The translations under genes and the position numbers were made by a program. Shown in pieces: positions 54,011 to 64,000 of a DNA stretch of 64,000 nucleotides. Each line of letters starts with the position of its first letter. The first letter of the stretch is position 1. This stretch comes from Quercus robur. Its lineage: Eukaryota; Streptophyta; Magnoliopsida; Fagales; Fagaceae. Location of the stretch: contig NC_065545.1 in assembly GCF_932294415.1 (NCBI RefSeq), positions 17,922,857 to 17,986,856 of the forward strand. Reading direction: 5' to 3'. Below the pieces are notes generated by a model. The model made no database searches and was not told the DNA's origin. It was given only the letters and a program-made list of their open reading frames with translations.

Positions 54011-54920
54011 AAGATATTATGCTTTAGAAAAAAAGGTAATACGGCCCTAATATCTTGAAAAAAATTCCAAGTAGAGACCGTACTAGATGGAGACAATTAT
54101 TCCTTAAGGACCCACAACTTTTATCCATTACCACACATACGACTAATTGGAAAAAAAAGAAAAGAAATGCCCCTTAACATATATTTCCCTCACAAAAAAC
54201 ATATGATGGTTACTGTTTTAACCAATTGGGAGATTCCTATGTAACAAAAATCTTTATCCTCTTTGATTCATTGATAAATGGGATTTTACTCTTTCTTTTT
54301 AAAATATCCAGCAAAATGCCTCACGTTTGAAACTAATTAAAGAAATGTTCCTATTTTGAAACTTGATTTTTTAAAAATTAAGTTTTAAATGTATAACTCG
54401 ATTTTAGCGAATGTGGACTTATTTTATTTTTTTGGAACTCGAGTTCCAAAATTTTTTTATTTTTATTTTTCAGTTCGCTATAACTCAATTGTCCAAAAAT
54501 CGAGTTTTAAATTGAAACTCGATTTTCTAAAAATCAAGTTTCAAAACAGGGTCATTTTTCTAAATAGTTTCAGATATGGGGTATTTTGCTAGATATATTA
54601 AAAAAAAGGGCAAAAGCCCATTTTCTCCTTGATTCTCCATGAAAAAGTGTTTTTTGGTCGGTAATTAGGTTATGAGCATGCAAATATACTAAGAAGACTG
54701 TAGAGTTAATCTGTAATCACAGTACAAATACAAGTATCACTGACCAAATTATTTCTTTCATTACATAGCTATTTATCAATGATCACTTTTTTCTGTCTTG
54801 TTTTTTCTATTTGAGTTATGGGAATAATGTATATTCTATTCTTCATAGATTGTGAAAACACCAATTTACTTATAAAAAAAATGGTAAAAACACCGAATTT
54901 ATTCATATGTATAAAAGCAT
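54011..54920. repeat. Segmental tandem duplication, copy B
   Basis: The second copy of the block at 53425, with a MITE (54276-54628) inserted. Without the insert and its target duplication it is also about 552 bp. The copies differ at scattered bases by eye. Confidence 0.92.
54276..54628. mobile_element. Long-TIR MITE, 353 bp, in copy B
   Basis: The ends are inverted over about 60 bp: left AAATGGGATTTTACTCTTTC, right reversed AAATGGGCTTTTGCCCTTTT, both running on to GCAAAAT and GAAACTA. The interior repeats AACTCGATTTT in both orientations. TTGAT flanks it (54271-54275 and 54629-54633). Copy A gives the empty site, so the borders are firm to a few bases. Confidence 0.85.
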
Positions 54921-55411
54921 TTAGCACAAAAGTTATTGGTATTTGTTAATTCGATAGTTACAATGGAAGAGTGAGAATTTAAACTCTAGACGTTTTGAAC
55001 TATGTTGTGTTTTAAAGGTTGACATCCAATGTTTTGATTTGGTGTGATTTGTGATGTGAAAGATAATCGGAAGGCTTAGATCTAGATAGGGTGTTGCCTA
55101 ATTAAACGACTTGCAGTCCATGCAGTTATATCTTACATGAGTGTCATTGAGCCCTTTACGTATAAAGTATTTAGAGGAAATTTAGCACTAACGTTATTAG
55201 TTTTTGTTAGACATGTCGAAGCACTTTACTGACCTATAGACTATACAGACTAAAATTTGCTTTCGATTCATAGTTATTCCATATGAATTTTTTTATTTAC
55301 GTGGAGTACATATCACATGTTTGCATAATGCTTTACCTATCAATGCAACTGTAAAGGTTATATTTTGATCCCTTAGTCAATGGATTAATTAAGTTACGCT
55401 AATTAACCAAA

Positions 55412-56516
55412 CTAGCCATAGACCCACGCGATGCGTGAGAATATAAATATTACGTAAAGAGGTGTAATATATATAAAAAAAACCATTAATTACTTCAAGT
55501 ATTGTCTATTTAAAAAAAAAAAAAAATTTCTACAAGTATTTTTTTTTAATCTTTTTATCTCTACAAATATATCATTTTTATTATTATTATTTTTTTATGT
55601 TTGATTAATATTTTTTTAAGGTGAACCATATTCTTCTAACTTCTATTTTAGTGTATTATATTTGCTTAATATACACCTAAACTTTATAAGTTTCAAATTT
55701 ATTATTCAAATTTCTCATCTCTTAAGGAATAAGGAAATTATCATAATAATCAAAACTTATTACAAAATTACAATGATATCTTAACCATAATTAAAATGAA
55801 ACTAAAGGAATAGATAATAGGCTTTATAATAATTTATTACTCAAACAATTGGTAGGCATATTCAAATTCATGTCTCCCAAAAAATTAAATATTAACCCAA
55901 ACTAAAATTCAACCAAAGCTATAAAAGGGAAAGAGAAGAAAAACACATATTAAAAAAAAAAAAAACCATCAACCTTAATTAGAGTTATAAGAAAGAATAA
56001 AAATTCACCGAGAGAGAGAGAGAGAGTACTCAAAGTTTTGTGTGGGAAAAATATAGATTGAATGAGAAAATGATATCAAATTTATACAAAATAAAATGGG
56101 TAAAAGAAGAGGCAAATTATAAAAAAGAGGAAGAAAGTATAACGGTAAAATAGTGTAAAGATAAAAAGGCAAAAAGGAAAGGGAAAGGTTGGAAGAAGTA
56201 TAACAATACGTGTAAAAGTAGAAGAAGAGGAAAATTATAAAAAAGTGTAAGGAAGTATAATGGTAAAGTAGTGGGGAGATAAAGAGGCAAAAAAAAAAGA
56301 GAAAAGTTGGAAGAAATGTAATAATAGGTGTGTGAACTAATAGGAAGAAGAAAAGTTTTTTTTTTTTTTTTTGAAAATAGGGGGAAGAAAAGTTTAAATA
56401 GAGAAAAGAAAATATAAAAAATAAATGAATGATGTGGCTGTTGATGTGGTTGTTAATGTGGCTTAATAGGAGCGTAGCAACAATAAATTCTGCGCTTTAG
56501 CTTTTAGTAATATAGA
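55412..56516 (-). mobile_element. Non-autonomous Helitron, 1105 bp
   Basis: On the minus strand it starts TCTATATTAC (5' end at 56516) and ends in a short stem-loop, CACGC-ATC-GCGTG (55425-55437), followed 9 bases on by CTAG (55415-55412). The flanking bases are A before and T after, the AT target of Helitrons, with no duplication. No Rep/helicase frame, so it depends on another element. It contains a short GA run at 56011-56027. Confidence 0.88.
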
Positions 56517-56745
56517 TATATAAATAGTATTATCATAGGTTAATTACCACAAGATCCACAACCCGCACGCCACCATATGTAAAGTAACAAACAATAAAGT
56601 AAAAAACACAAGGTACAGTGGCGAGATGAAAAACCAATGACAATCATCTAAAAGAGAAACCCCTATAAGGTTCACTAACCCTAAGAAGGAATTAACTAAT
56701 AGCACACAATATAAGCTCTCTATATCTTTGAAGAAGTCATCCTTA

Positions 56746-57667
56746 GAGCATCAGTAGTGGGCCTGCTATATGCCAAATGTAAGGCACATTCGGCATTCAG
56801 GCCCAAAAACTGCTCAGCAACGGGAAGGCCAAATGGGAAAAGGCCAAAATTTTTTTGACATATAGCTACAGTACCATCTCAAATGTAAGATGGTACTATA
56901 GCTGAATGGGATAATTTTTTTTTTTTAATACTCTCTCCACGTTTTAACTCGGCAATTTCTCTCTCCTCTCTCATTTTTTCTCTTTCTTTTCTCTCTCTTC
57001 CTTCTCTCTTTCTCATCCCCTCTCTCTCTTGCCATTGTCAAGCTTCTCTCTTTCTCACTGAATCACCAAGCCAGATCGGAGCTCACACGTTGAGTCCGTG
57101 TAGATCTTCGGTGCTCGGAGCGACACAAGCCAATCTCTTAGTGGCGTGCAAAGCCTTTGCGACGGAGCCAATCTCTCTGTGGTGTGTTGTGGGTGTTGAT
57201 TGGGTTTTTTTAGATCAGCAGTTGGTTGATGTGGTGGTTTTGCCATCGGGGTTATAGTTTTGCCATGGGTTTCTGGGTTCGGCTTTGTGTGTTTTTTATT
57301 TTATCTCTTTGGTGGTTCTTGTAGTGGCTGTTTCTTGTAGTTGTTGGTTGTGATTTTTTACCTTTTTTTTTTTGTTTTTGTTTTTTGTTTTTTTTTTTTT
57401 TTGTTTTTGTTTTTCTCTTGTGGTTTTTATGGTCGCTGTTTCTTGCGGTGGTTGTTGTTGGTGGTGGGTTTGGTGGTTGGCATGGCAGTGGCGTGGTGGT
57501 GGCTATTGCGATTGTGGTGGTGGTTGCTAGCTAGTGGTGTGGTGGGTTTGTTGGGATGTGAGTGACAGTGGTTTTATGGTGGTGGTGATGTTTTAGACCT
57601 AGAGAGACTTTGCTGGTTTTTTTTTATCTGTTCTTGTGCCAGAGGTTGAGGGAGAGAGACGAAAAGG

Positions 57668-57766
<99 letters not shown>

Positions 57767-57923
57767 AAAATAAAAAAAATAAAAAAGAATATTTAAATAA
57801 ACTGGGAAAAAAAATAGAATTTTGGGATGTCGGGTGCATTGAAAAATGATATGTTATAATTAATAAAGTAGCTTTTTTGGATGGTAAAATAGGATGAGAT
57901 GAGATTTTCGGTTGTGGATGCTC
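56746..57923. mobile_element. PIF/Harbinger-like MITE, 1178 bp
   Basis: The left end GAGCATCAGTAGTGGGCC and the reversed right end GAGCATCCACAACCG are inverted; TTA flanks both sides (56743-56745 and 57924-57926). No transposase. The interior is CT-rich, then GGTGGT-rich, and holds the long (AG)n run. It belongs with the element at 6798. Confidence 0.82.
57673..57764. repeat. (AG)46 microsatellite
   Basis: A pure 92-bp dinucleotide run inside the Harbinger-like MITE; likely to vary in length between individuals. The open frames across it are artefacts. Confidence 0.97.
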
Positions 57924-57926
57924 TTA

Positions 57927-60048
57927 GTAAGCCTTTTTTAAATGTTTGAATGTATAACACGACTTTCAAGTCAACAATTGACTTATTTAATACATGTCAA
58001 ATTTAGGATTCCTATATCTCAATCAAGCAAGTTCACTATTGAGGAAGTGTTAAAAACCTTGTTTCGATCAATTGAGCTATGATTGAAAGTTTGACAGTAT
58101 CCATGCTTCGATTGATCAAGCATTGATTGAATGGTAGTCAAAAGTCTTCATTTTCTTCTTCTTTTTTGAGTTACATCTTGGACACTTAATCTTGAACTTA
58201 TAATAACTTATTACAAACTCAATGAAGATTACAAATCATGGAATTTGTCAACCTAAAAACCCATAACAACTATGTAAGTGAAGTAAAACATAATATGAAG
58301 ACATTTTTTTTTTAATTAATAAAAAGCATTATGTATTTTTTTTTTGAAATTTAAAGAGTGACCTTAATTTTAGGAGCTTTTAAACCTTTTCTAGTCAAAT
58401 TATAAACCTATTAAGGTACTATATCAATCAATAATCTTTTTGAATATTTTTAATTGGAGAACATTTAATTTAAGATTTAATTTTAGTTAAAATGATATCT
58501 AGCATTTTATGTTCTGCATTAATAAGAGTTCTTTATTGTTGTCATGTGTAATCACCAAAACTTAACAGATTTATGCTGCACCATTGTGAGGTTTCTGTAT
58601 TTTAAGTTGTGTTTTTCTGCTGTTATTTGTAATTTATTCTAGGTAATTTTTGATGCAAAAAGTCCTCTTCATGTACTTCTAGCTCCATAAATAGATACAT
58701 TTTACATAAATCTAATCCTCATCAGAGATAGAGATGGGAACATATAGGATAAAAGGTACATTTCTTAAAGTGGTTGTGGGGCAAATTTTAACTTTGGTGG
58801 ATGCATGTGTAGAAGAGAAGAATATATAAGGAATGCGCGGACGGTTCCTAGCATCACAAACATGGATTAGATCAAGGTTGTAAGTCACTGTTTCTACAAA
58901 TTATTCACCTCTCTCTATCTCTCTCTCTCTCACCCATGGCCCCCCTCGCTCAGTGACAAAGATGGTTGACAACTATTTGTATGCTTCTCCTTTTATGCTT
59001 TTATAGATGCGAAATAGGAAAGTCTCCACCAAGTATAGATTTTTCAAGCATGAAATATGATAAATAACTCAAACACATGACAATATGACTCAACTTTTTT
59101 AATGCTTTTCTAGATGGAGGACAGAAAAAAAGTTCTCCAAAACCTAACCTTTCCAAGTATAGAACAAGATATATGCAACTCAATGCAAATGAAGACATAA
59201 AAGATCTTTGCTTAATAATATTATTCTTGGCAAATCTAATTATTCTCCACAACTATAATCAAGATATATTGATCACTGCAAGATGGGGTGAATTTCTGTG
59301 TCAAAATTCCCCAGGTGGTTTCTGGTATCTTTAGTACATAAACTACTGTTTACTTCTTCATTCAACGTACCACAATGTTCACTATTGCGTAATGCCCAAT
59401 CTTTGTGCATGATGTGATCCTTTATGGGGCTTTGGCATGCAACACATGCATGTTCCATGGTTCTTCATCATGATTTGGTTGTGCATTATCACCAAATATT
59501 CATGTATGCATGTTTTTGATTGAACGAATAATATGTTCTAATTTACCAATGGATTCACATGCATGTGCAGACGGTACCTAATTCCAGCAGCATTTGATGA
59601 TTTAATTGTTTCAATATGTTTGTTTCCATACCATAAGGGTGTGCATGACATTGCTATCATCATTGATATTCTTAGTTATGTATGAACAGTTTGTTCAGTA
59701 GGAGTAATAGAGAAAAATTTAGGTACAGGTTTTTTGGTGTTGTACCTTATTATATTTCTCAATTACATTCAATCACATAACTGTACTAACAATACATAAA
59801 AATAATGTAATCTATTAAATGCATACTAAATTTGATTATGTGAATAATTTAAGGAACAATACCTAAAAAAACTGTACCTAATTAAGTTTTAGTTGGAGTA
59901 ATATATTGCTTAGGTCAGATGCAAATATATATATATATATATATATATGTAGTGATTGGGTTAGACATGGGTTTATCAATAATGTCATGACAACCTGGTT
60001 AGAACTACTAGAGGGAAAAGGCAATTACAAATTTTTTAACCTGGGCAC
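57927..60048. other. Intergenic, no gene recognised
   Basis: AT-rich. A CT run lies at 58912-58932 and (TA)n at 59927-59948. Short open frames here have no protein-like features. Confidence 0.45.
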
Positions 60049-60056
60049 ATATAGCT

Positions 60057-60744
60057 TAAGAATGGCAATTTTGCCCCACTCCGCTTAACCCGCCCCTCTC
60101 TCCTTCATCTCGCACGGATTTTTCCCCCTCTGCAAAGGTGATGGGGTGGAGATGGAGTAAGATTTTATCCCTGCACCACGAGGTGGGGATGAGTTTAGAC
60201 TTTTTAAACCCACCATGCCCCGCCCCACCCCTCCCCGTCCCCGTCCCACCTCGCGTTACTAAGGGTTATAATTGTAAATTTTTCATACTCTAAAATTCTA
60301 CTATTTAAAAAAACATATCAATATTAGCTTATTTTATTCTACCTAATGTAGTTCTCTGCCTTTATTTTGTTATGTGTTATATTATGAGATTTTTTTTATT
60401 TTTATTTTTTTATTGTCTTGTTAAACACTTGGATATATTATTCAAAATTTTTTTTTCTAAAAATTCATTTGATTTGATGGGATAAATTTAGTTGTAATTT
60501 CAAGTATTTTTTTATTAATGAAATATGTTTAATTAAAAAAATTGCACTAGTTGTAGGGTAAATTAACAAAAAATTAGAGTTTTACGGGGTGAGCGAGACT
60601 TTGCTGGGTTCCAAGGAGCGGGGATGGGGTGAGAAATTTTTCCCCGTCATGCAGGACGAGGCAGAGATGGGGAAAGACAAAACTATGTGGGACGGGGACA
60701 AAGACCCCCTCCTTTGGCTCTGTCCTACTCCATTACCATCCCTA
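60057..60744. mobile_element. hAT-like MITE, 688 bp
   Basis: An exact 8-bp duplication ATATAGCT (60049-60056 and 60745-60752), the hAT size. Inverted ends: TAAGAATGGCAAT against TAGGGATGGTAAT. The interior has C-rich and G-rich blocks such as CCCCGCCCCACCCC near 60218 and GGGACGGGGA near 60690. No transposase. Confidence 0.85.
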
Positions 60745-60752
60745 ATATAGCT

Positions 60753-61404
60753 GGCTTGAGGTACTCAAACTCATGGTTTATGGTTTTGATCTTATTTATG
60801 GAAATGACTGCTGTATATGCAACCTATTGACTGCGCTAATGGCTCAGGCTTAATAAACCAAGGAAATATCAAACCAGGTGACATTAGGAACTTGGTGTTA
60901 CATGCATGCATCTCATGTCACTTCCATGAGTCCAAGTTGGCTATTCAATTAACGAAAAATTAAATAACAAAAACCAATCTTGATTTAGTGTCCTGGTAAG
61001 GATGTTTTCGTGTATATGCTGCAGTGGACCCTCACCATATATTCCCATGATATCTATCCTTGTTTCCACCTAGAATTTTCTCCTATAATGACCTGTATTA
61101 TATGTTAGGTCATTTTAGGTTATGTTCAAATTGTACCTTATTACATTGGTTTGTCAAAACACTTGCATTTGATAATCAAAAGGAGCCGTAAATGATTTGG
61201 TTAAAGGATTGACATAAATTATATACCAAGTCAAATACAGGTTTCTCTCTTGAACATAGTTAAAGTTAAAGAAGAAAGGAGTTTAACACAAAAAGCGCCG
61301 CCCGGAGAAGAAGAAAAGGACGCGGGGGAGGGGGGTGACGTTGCCAGTTCTCAGTTCAAGTTTATTACTATACCCAAAAATGGAAATTGAGAACTGTCAG
61401 GTAC
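60753..61404. other. Spacer downstream of glutaredoxin 2
   Basis: Holds the 3' UTR of the glutaredoxin gene at its right end and a short GC-rich patch near 61297-61335. No other gene seen. Confidence 0.4.
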
Positions 61405-61725
61405 TTAATTTCCATTCCAAAGCCATATAGCTTTAGCCCTTATAAGCAGTGGGACAAGCTTGCTCTTGACTTGGAGAGTCATAACCTCATCTGCACCACC
61501 AATGAGTTCTTGCCCTATGAACACAGCCGGTACGCTTGGCCGACACCCCAGCTGCAGTAATGCCCTCTCAATTTGCTGTCCATTTGGTATCTTATCGATC
61601 TCATAAACTGCAGGGTTTGCCCCAAAGCTACATATGAGTGACCTGATGGAGTGGCTCATGCAACAAGTGCTCTTGCTGAAGATCACAACAGGCTTTTCAG
61701 CCACCAACCTTTGTACTATATCCAT
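61405..61725 (-). CDS. CC-type (class III, ROXY-like) glutaredoxin
   Basis: An intronless gene of 106 residues. It carries the class III active site CCMS (in [11 protein letters not shown]), then [17 protein letters not shown] with the usual glutathione-binding residues, then [15 protein letters not shown]. Small cytosolic and nuclear proteins of this class bind TGA bZIP factors and act in development, nitrogen and stress signalling. The end is AIWLWNGN, so the terminal ALWL motif of ROXY1 is modified and followed by extra residues. It shares orientation and much of its sequence with the glutaredoxin at 52100 (NPVVIFS/KPVVIFS, PAVFIGQ), so the two look like a local duplicate pair. Confidence 0.96.
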   Translation of the reverse strand: MDIVQRLVAEKPVVIFSKSTCCMSHSIRSLICSFGANPAVYEIDKIPNGQQIERALLQLGCRPSVPAVFIGQELIGGADEVMTLQVKSKLVPLLIRAKAIWLWNGN

Positions 61726-61815
61726 CGCTATCTGTAACTATTAAAGGAGTTAGAAATGTGTGTGTTTTATGAAGCTTGTGATTGCTTTGAGGAATTGAGC
61801 TCGGTTTGGTGGTTT

Positions 61816-61823
61816 TATTTATA
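61816..61823 (-). promoter_or_regulatory. TATA box of glutaredoxin 2
   Basis: TATAAATA on the minus strand, about 90 bp before the start codon, the same spacing as in the paralogue. Confidence 0.8.
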
Positions 61824-62688
61824 CTATGTTAGTGTAGTGAGGATTGCATAATTTCCCAGATAGAATAACTTCCTAAAGGGAATAATAAAACAATCCAGAA
61901 GATATACCACTGAATTCCCACGTTGCCCTTTGCAATTACATAATAATTAAGACCATCTCTGGCTTTCTGCATGTAATTACAAGTTGCCTATTAGCATGTT
62001 AATGTGTGTAACTATCATTTTTGGCCTAGCTTAAGGTTAGTGTTGTCATAAAAACTTTCATAGAATAACAAGTGGCAAAACTTAATAAATTGACATACAA
62101 AAGTTGACAATACTGAACATATTCCAAAGGTAAAAAGTAATGGATAAATATATTAGAGATACCCAGAATGGTTTTTCACGAAGATTGGAATGATTTTGTA
62201 GATAAAATTTGTTAGCCAAAGCAATCTAACTTTATTTTCAGATACGAGTATCATACAACTTGGTCACAAAGTCTTAGTTGTCAATTAACCAAAGCAATAT
62301 CTAACAAATGATTTTGTCCATGATGGAGTTGAGAAGAGAAGGAGAGAATGCGATTGAAAGATGCTTAATAAAGTACTCTGCCCCTAATAGCTTTGGAAAT
62401 CCACAATTTTCCGTACAACTCATGTTATCTATTTTTCACACTGCACTAATTGGAAAAGTATGTGTCACTAAGATATTCTCTGGATAGGACACAAAATTAT
62501 TGCATATTACTTTATACAAGCCAAGTGCAAGTAGCCAATAATAATATTATGATTGGTATGATACTCAAAGATTATATATATTGACGTTTTAGGATGTGAG
62601 GGTAGCTAGTGTGATTACGCTAATAGCTTATAGCAAAATTTCCATCAACCTAAGTGTATTCTTTCCGAGAACCTTCATAATTTTGGGT

Positions 62689-62852
62689 AGGGTAAGCTCC
62701 AACCCACAAATCCAACAAAATCGACACCACTCAACCCGCACCTTGGGTTGGTTTTTCATGAGTTGGATTGAAATTTTATTGAGTTTTGGGTTGGGTTGGA
62801 TTTGCAATACTTAATAATTTTTTAACCCATCTTACCTAACGCAATCCAACTC

Positions 62853-62895
<43 letters not shown>

Positions 62896-63228
62896 TTATC
62901 TTATTATTCTTATTTTAGTTTTTAAGGTTGATTTAATATGGTATTTTGAGAATTAATAGTTTTGATCAATTTGAAAATTTTAAATATAACTTATCATGTG
63001 AATTTTAATAAAATGGTTTTAAAAAATAGTTTATCTTTCTTTCAATACCAATAATCATATTTATTTATTTTTTGCGCACAAGTAAAAAATACAAATCAAC
63101 TTGTAATTCAATTGAAACGAACCACTTGCAACCTATTTATGACAACCCGTTTCTAACCCAAATCCAACCTAATACATTACTTGAATAATCCAACCCGATT
63201 TTTTTTTCTTGGACTATGCACACCCCTA
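62689..63228. mobile_element. hAT-like MITE, 540 bp
   Basis: An exact 8-bp duplication TTTTGGGT (62681-62688 and 63229-63236). Ends: AGGGTAAGCTCC against the reversed right TAGGGGTGTGCATAG, related but imperfect. The interior has CCAACCC and GGGTTGG phrases in both orientations and a (TA)n(TG)n run (62856-62895). No transposase. Confidence 0.75.
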
Positions 63229-63236
63229 TTTTGGGT

Positions 63237-64000
63237 ATGTTTCACCATATCAATAATCTGGTATCAGCTCAGATTGTAATTTATGTTTATAAAGTTTGTC
63301 TACCATAAATGAGTAACCAATAAACTTTATTTCAGCTTAAAAAAAAAACCAATAAAAGTTTCTCTTATTAAAGACATGGACACATAGTAGTAGAGTTCTG
63401 GAGAAATTGGCGTCACATCTTACCAAAATCCAATCAGTTCAACTTTTTTGTACAAACTGCTTTTTTGACACCAATCGGAATCATCAATCATGAGAATGAT
63501 TCTTTTTTTTAATTTTTTTATTCTGATGATAATTGATAACGTCAAAATTGTGCTTATATATTACAAAAGGAGTGCCCAGAAATTTTCAAGTATTTTAGTT
63601 ATTTTCAGATAGACGGGGATTACATGCAGCCAAAAAAAGAGAGAGTCACGTACTCAAGAGTACTCCTGAACAATGAACATCCTTGTCACAAGATAAAATG
63701 AAAGGTCAATTATGTTTTATATATGCAGGGTCACCTTAAACTGTATCAGGTTGGATCAAAATGATTTTTCTTTTTTTTGGATGAAATGGATCAGTATGAT
63801 TTATTTATTTATTTTATAATTTGATAATTGAGGGTGGAGAAATTTGAATCTTAATTGTTTCTACTGAAAATACTAAAATATTCCAGTTAAATTACAGAAC
63901 TCTTATATAGTCTAGTATGATTTGAAAAACTAAACTAGACATATCAGCCCACATCACTTAAATAGTCTAAACTAGTGTAGACTTATCTTGTAGTTTTAGG
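63237..64000. other. Right-edge spacer
   Basis: AT-rich, with no gene and no repeat ends recognised. Confidence 0.4.

Noticed and set aside
57610-57849. 79-residue open frame of Arg-Glu repeats, and its antisense Ser-Leu frame
   Set aside because: Both are translations of the (AG)46 microsatellite inside a MITE.

Overview
This is nuclear DNA from a dicot, most likely a woody one. It is AT-rich, the genes are split by many small GT-AG introns, the intergenic space is long, and it is packed with small plant transposons. Several repeats (the 325-bp element at 19221 and the SINE at 36178) look to me like families common in Fagaceae such as oak or chestnut. That placement is from memory and tentative.

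Layout. 1-415: first exon of a DUF255 (SPATA20-like) gene running off the left edge. 799-6734: a full-length L1-type LINE with a perfect 16-bp target duplication, whose ORF2 is cut by in-frame stops. 6798-9612: a Harbinger-like MITE and a TIR element holding a truncated LINE tail. 10195-16778: the complete 15-exon gene for plastid peptide chain release factor 1 (APG3 type). 16779-28000: a transposon-rich spacer (solo LTR, TRIM, hAT and foldback MITEs). 28349-33312: a seven-exon gene with five CCCH zinc fingers. 34771-36421: a long-inverted-repeat element carrying a nested Mutator-type MITE and a SINE. 36896-38301: a small two-exon gene of unknown function, with a tRNA-Arg(ACG) gene just upstream. 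40328-44077: a complete four-exon BTB-NPH3 (NRL) gene. 44078-52099: a long spacer with little in it. 52100-52423 and 61405-61725: two intronless CC-type glutaredoxin genes in the same orientation, 9 kb apart, with TATA boxes. Between and after them: a tandem duplication, a Helitron, a Harbinger-like MITE and two hAT MITEs.

The genes are unrelated housekeeping and regulatory genes (plastid translation, RNA binding, BTB-type signalling, redox control). They form no pathway or cluster, apart from the glutaredoxin pair, which looks like a local duplicate. I see no new multi-gene system. The most informative content is (i) the LINE, whose only ORF2 damage is transition-type stops, (ii) the altered active site in one glutaredoxin, (iii) the NRL protein's C-terminal Ser motif, and (iv) a datable series of nested insertions. 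Exon borders were read by hand from splice signals and reading phase; each complete gene model closes in frame.
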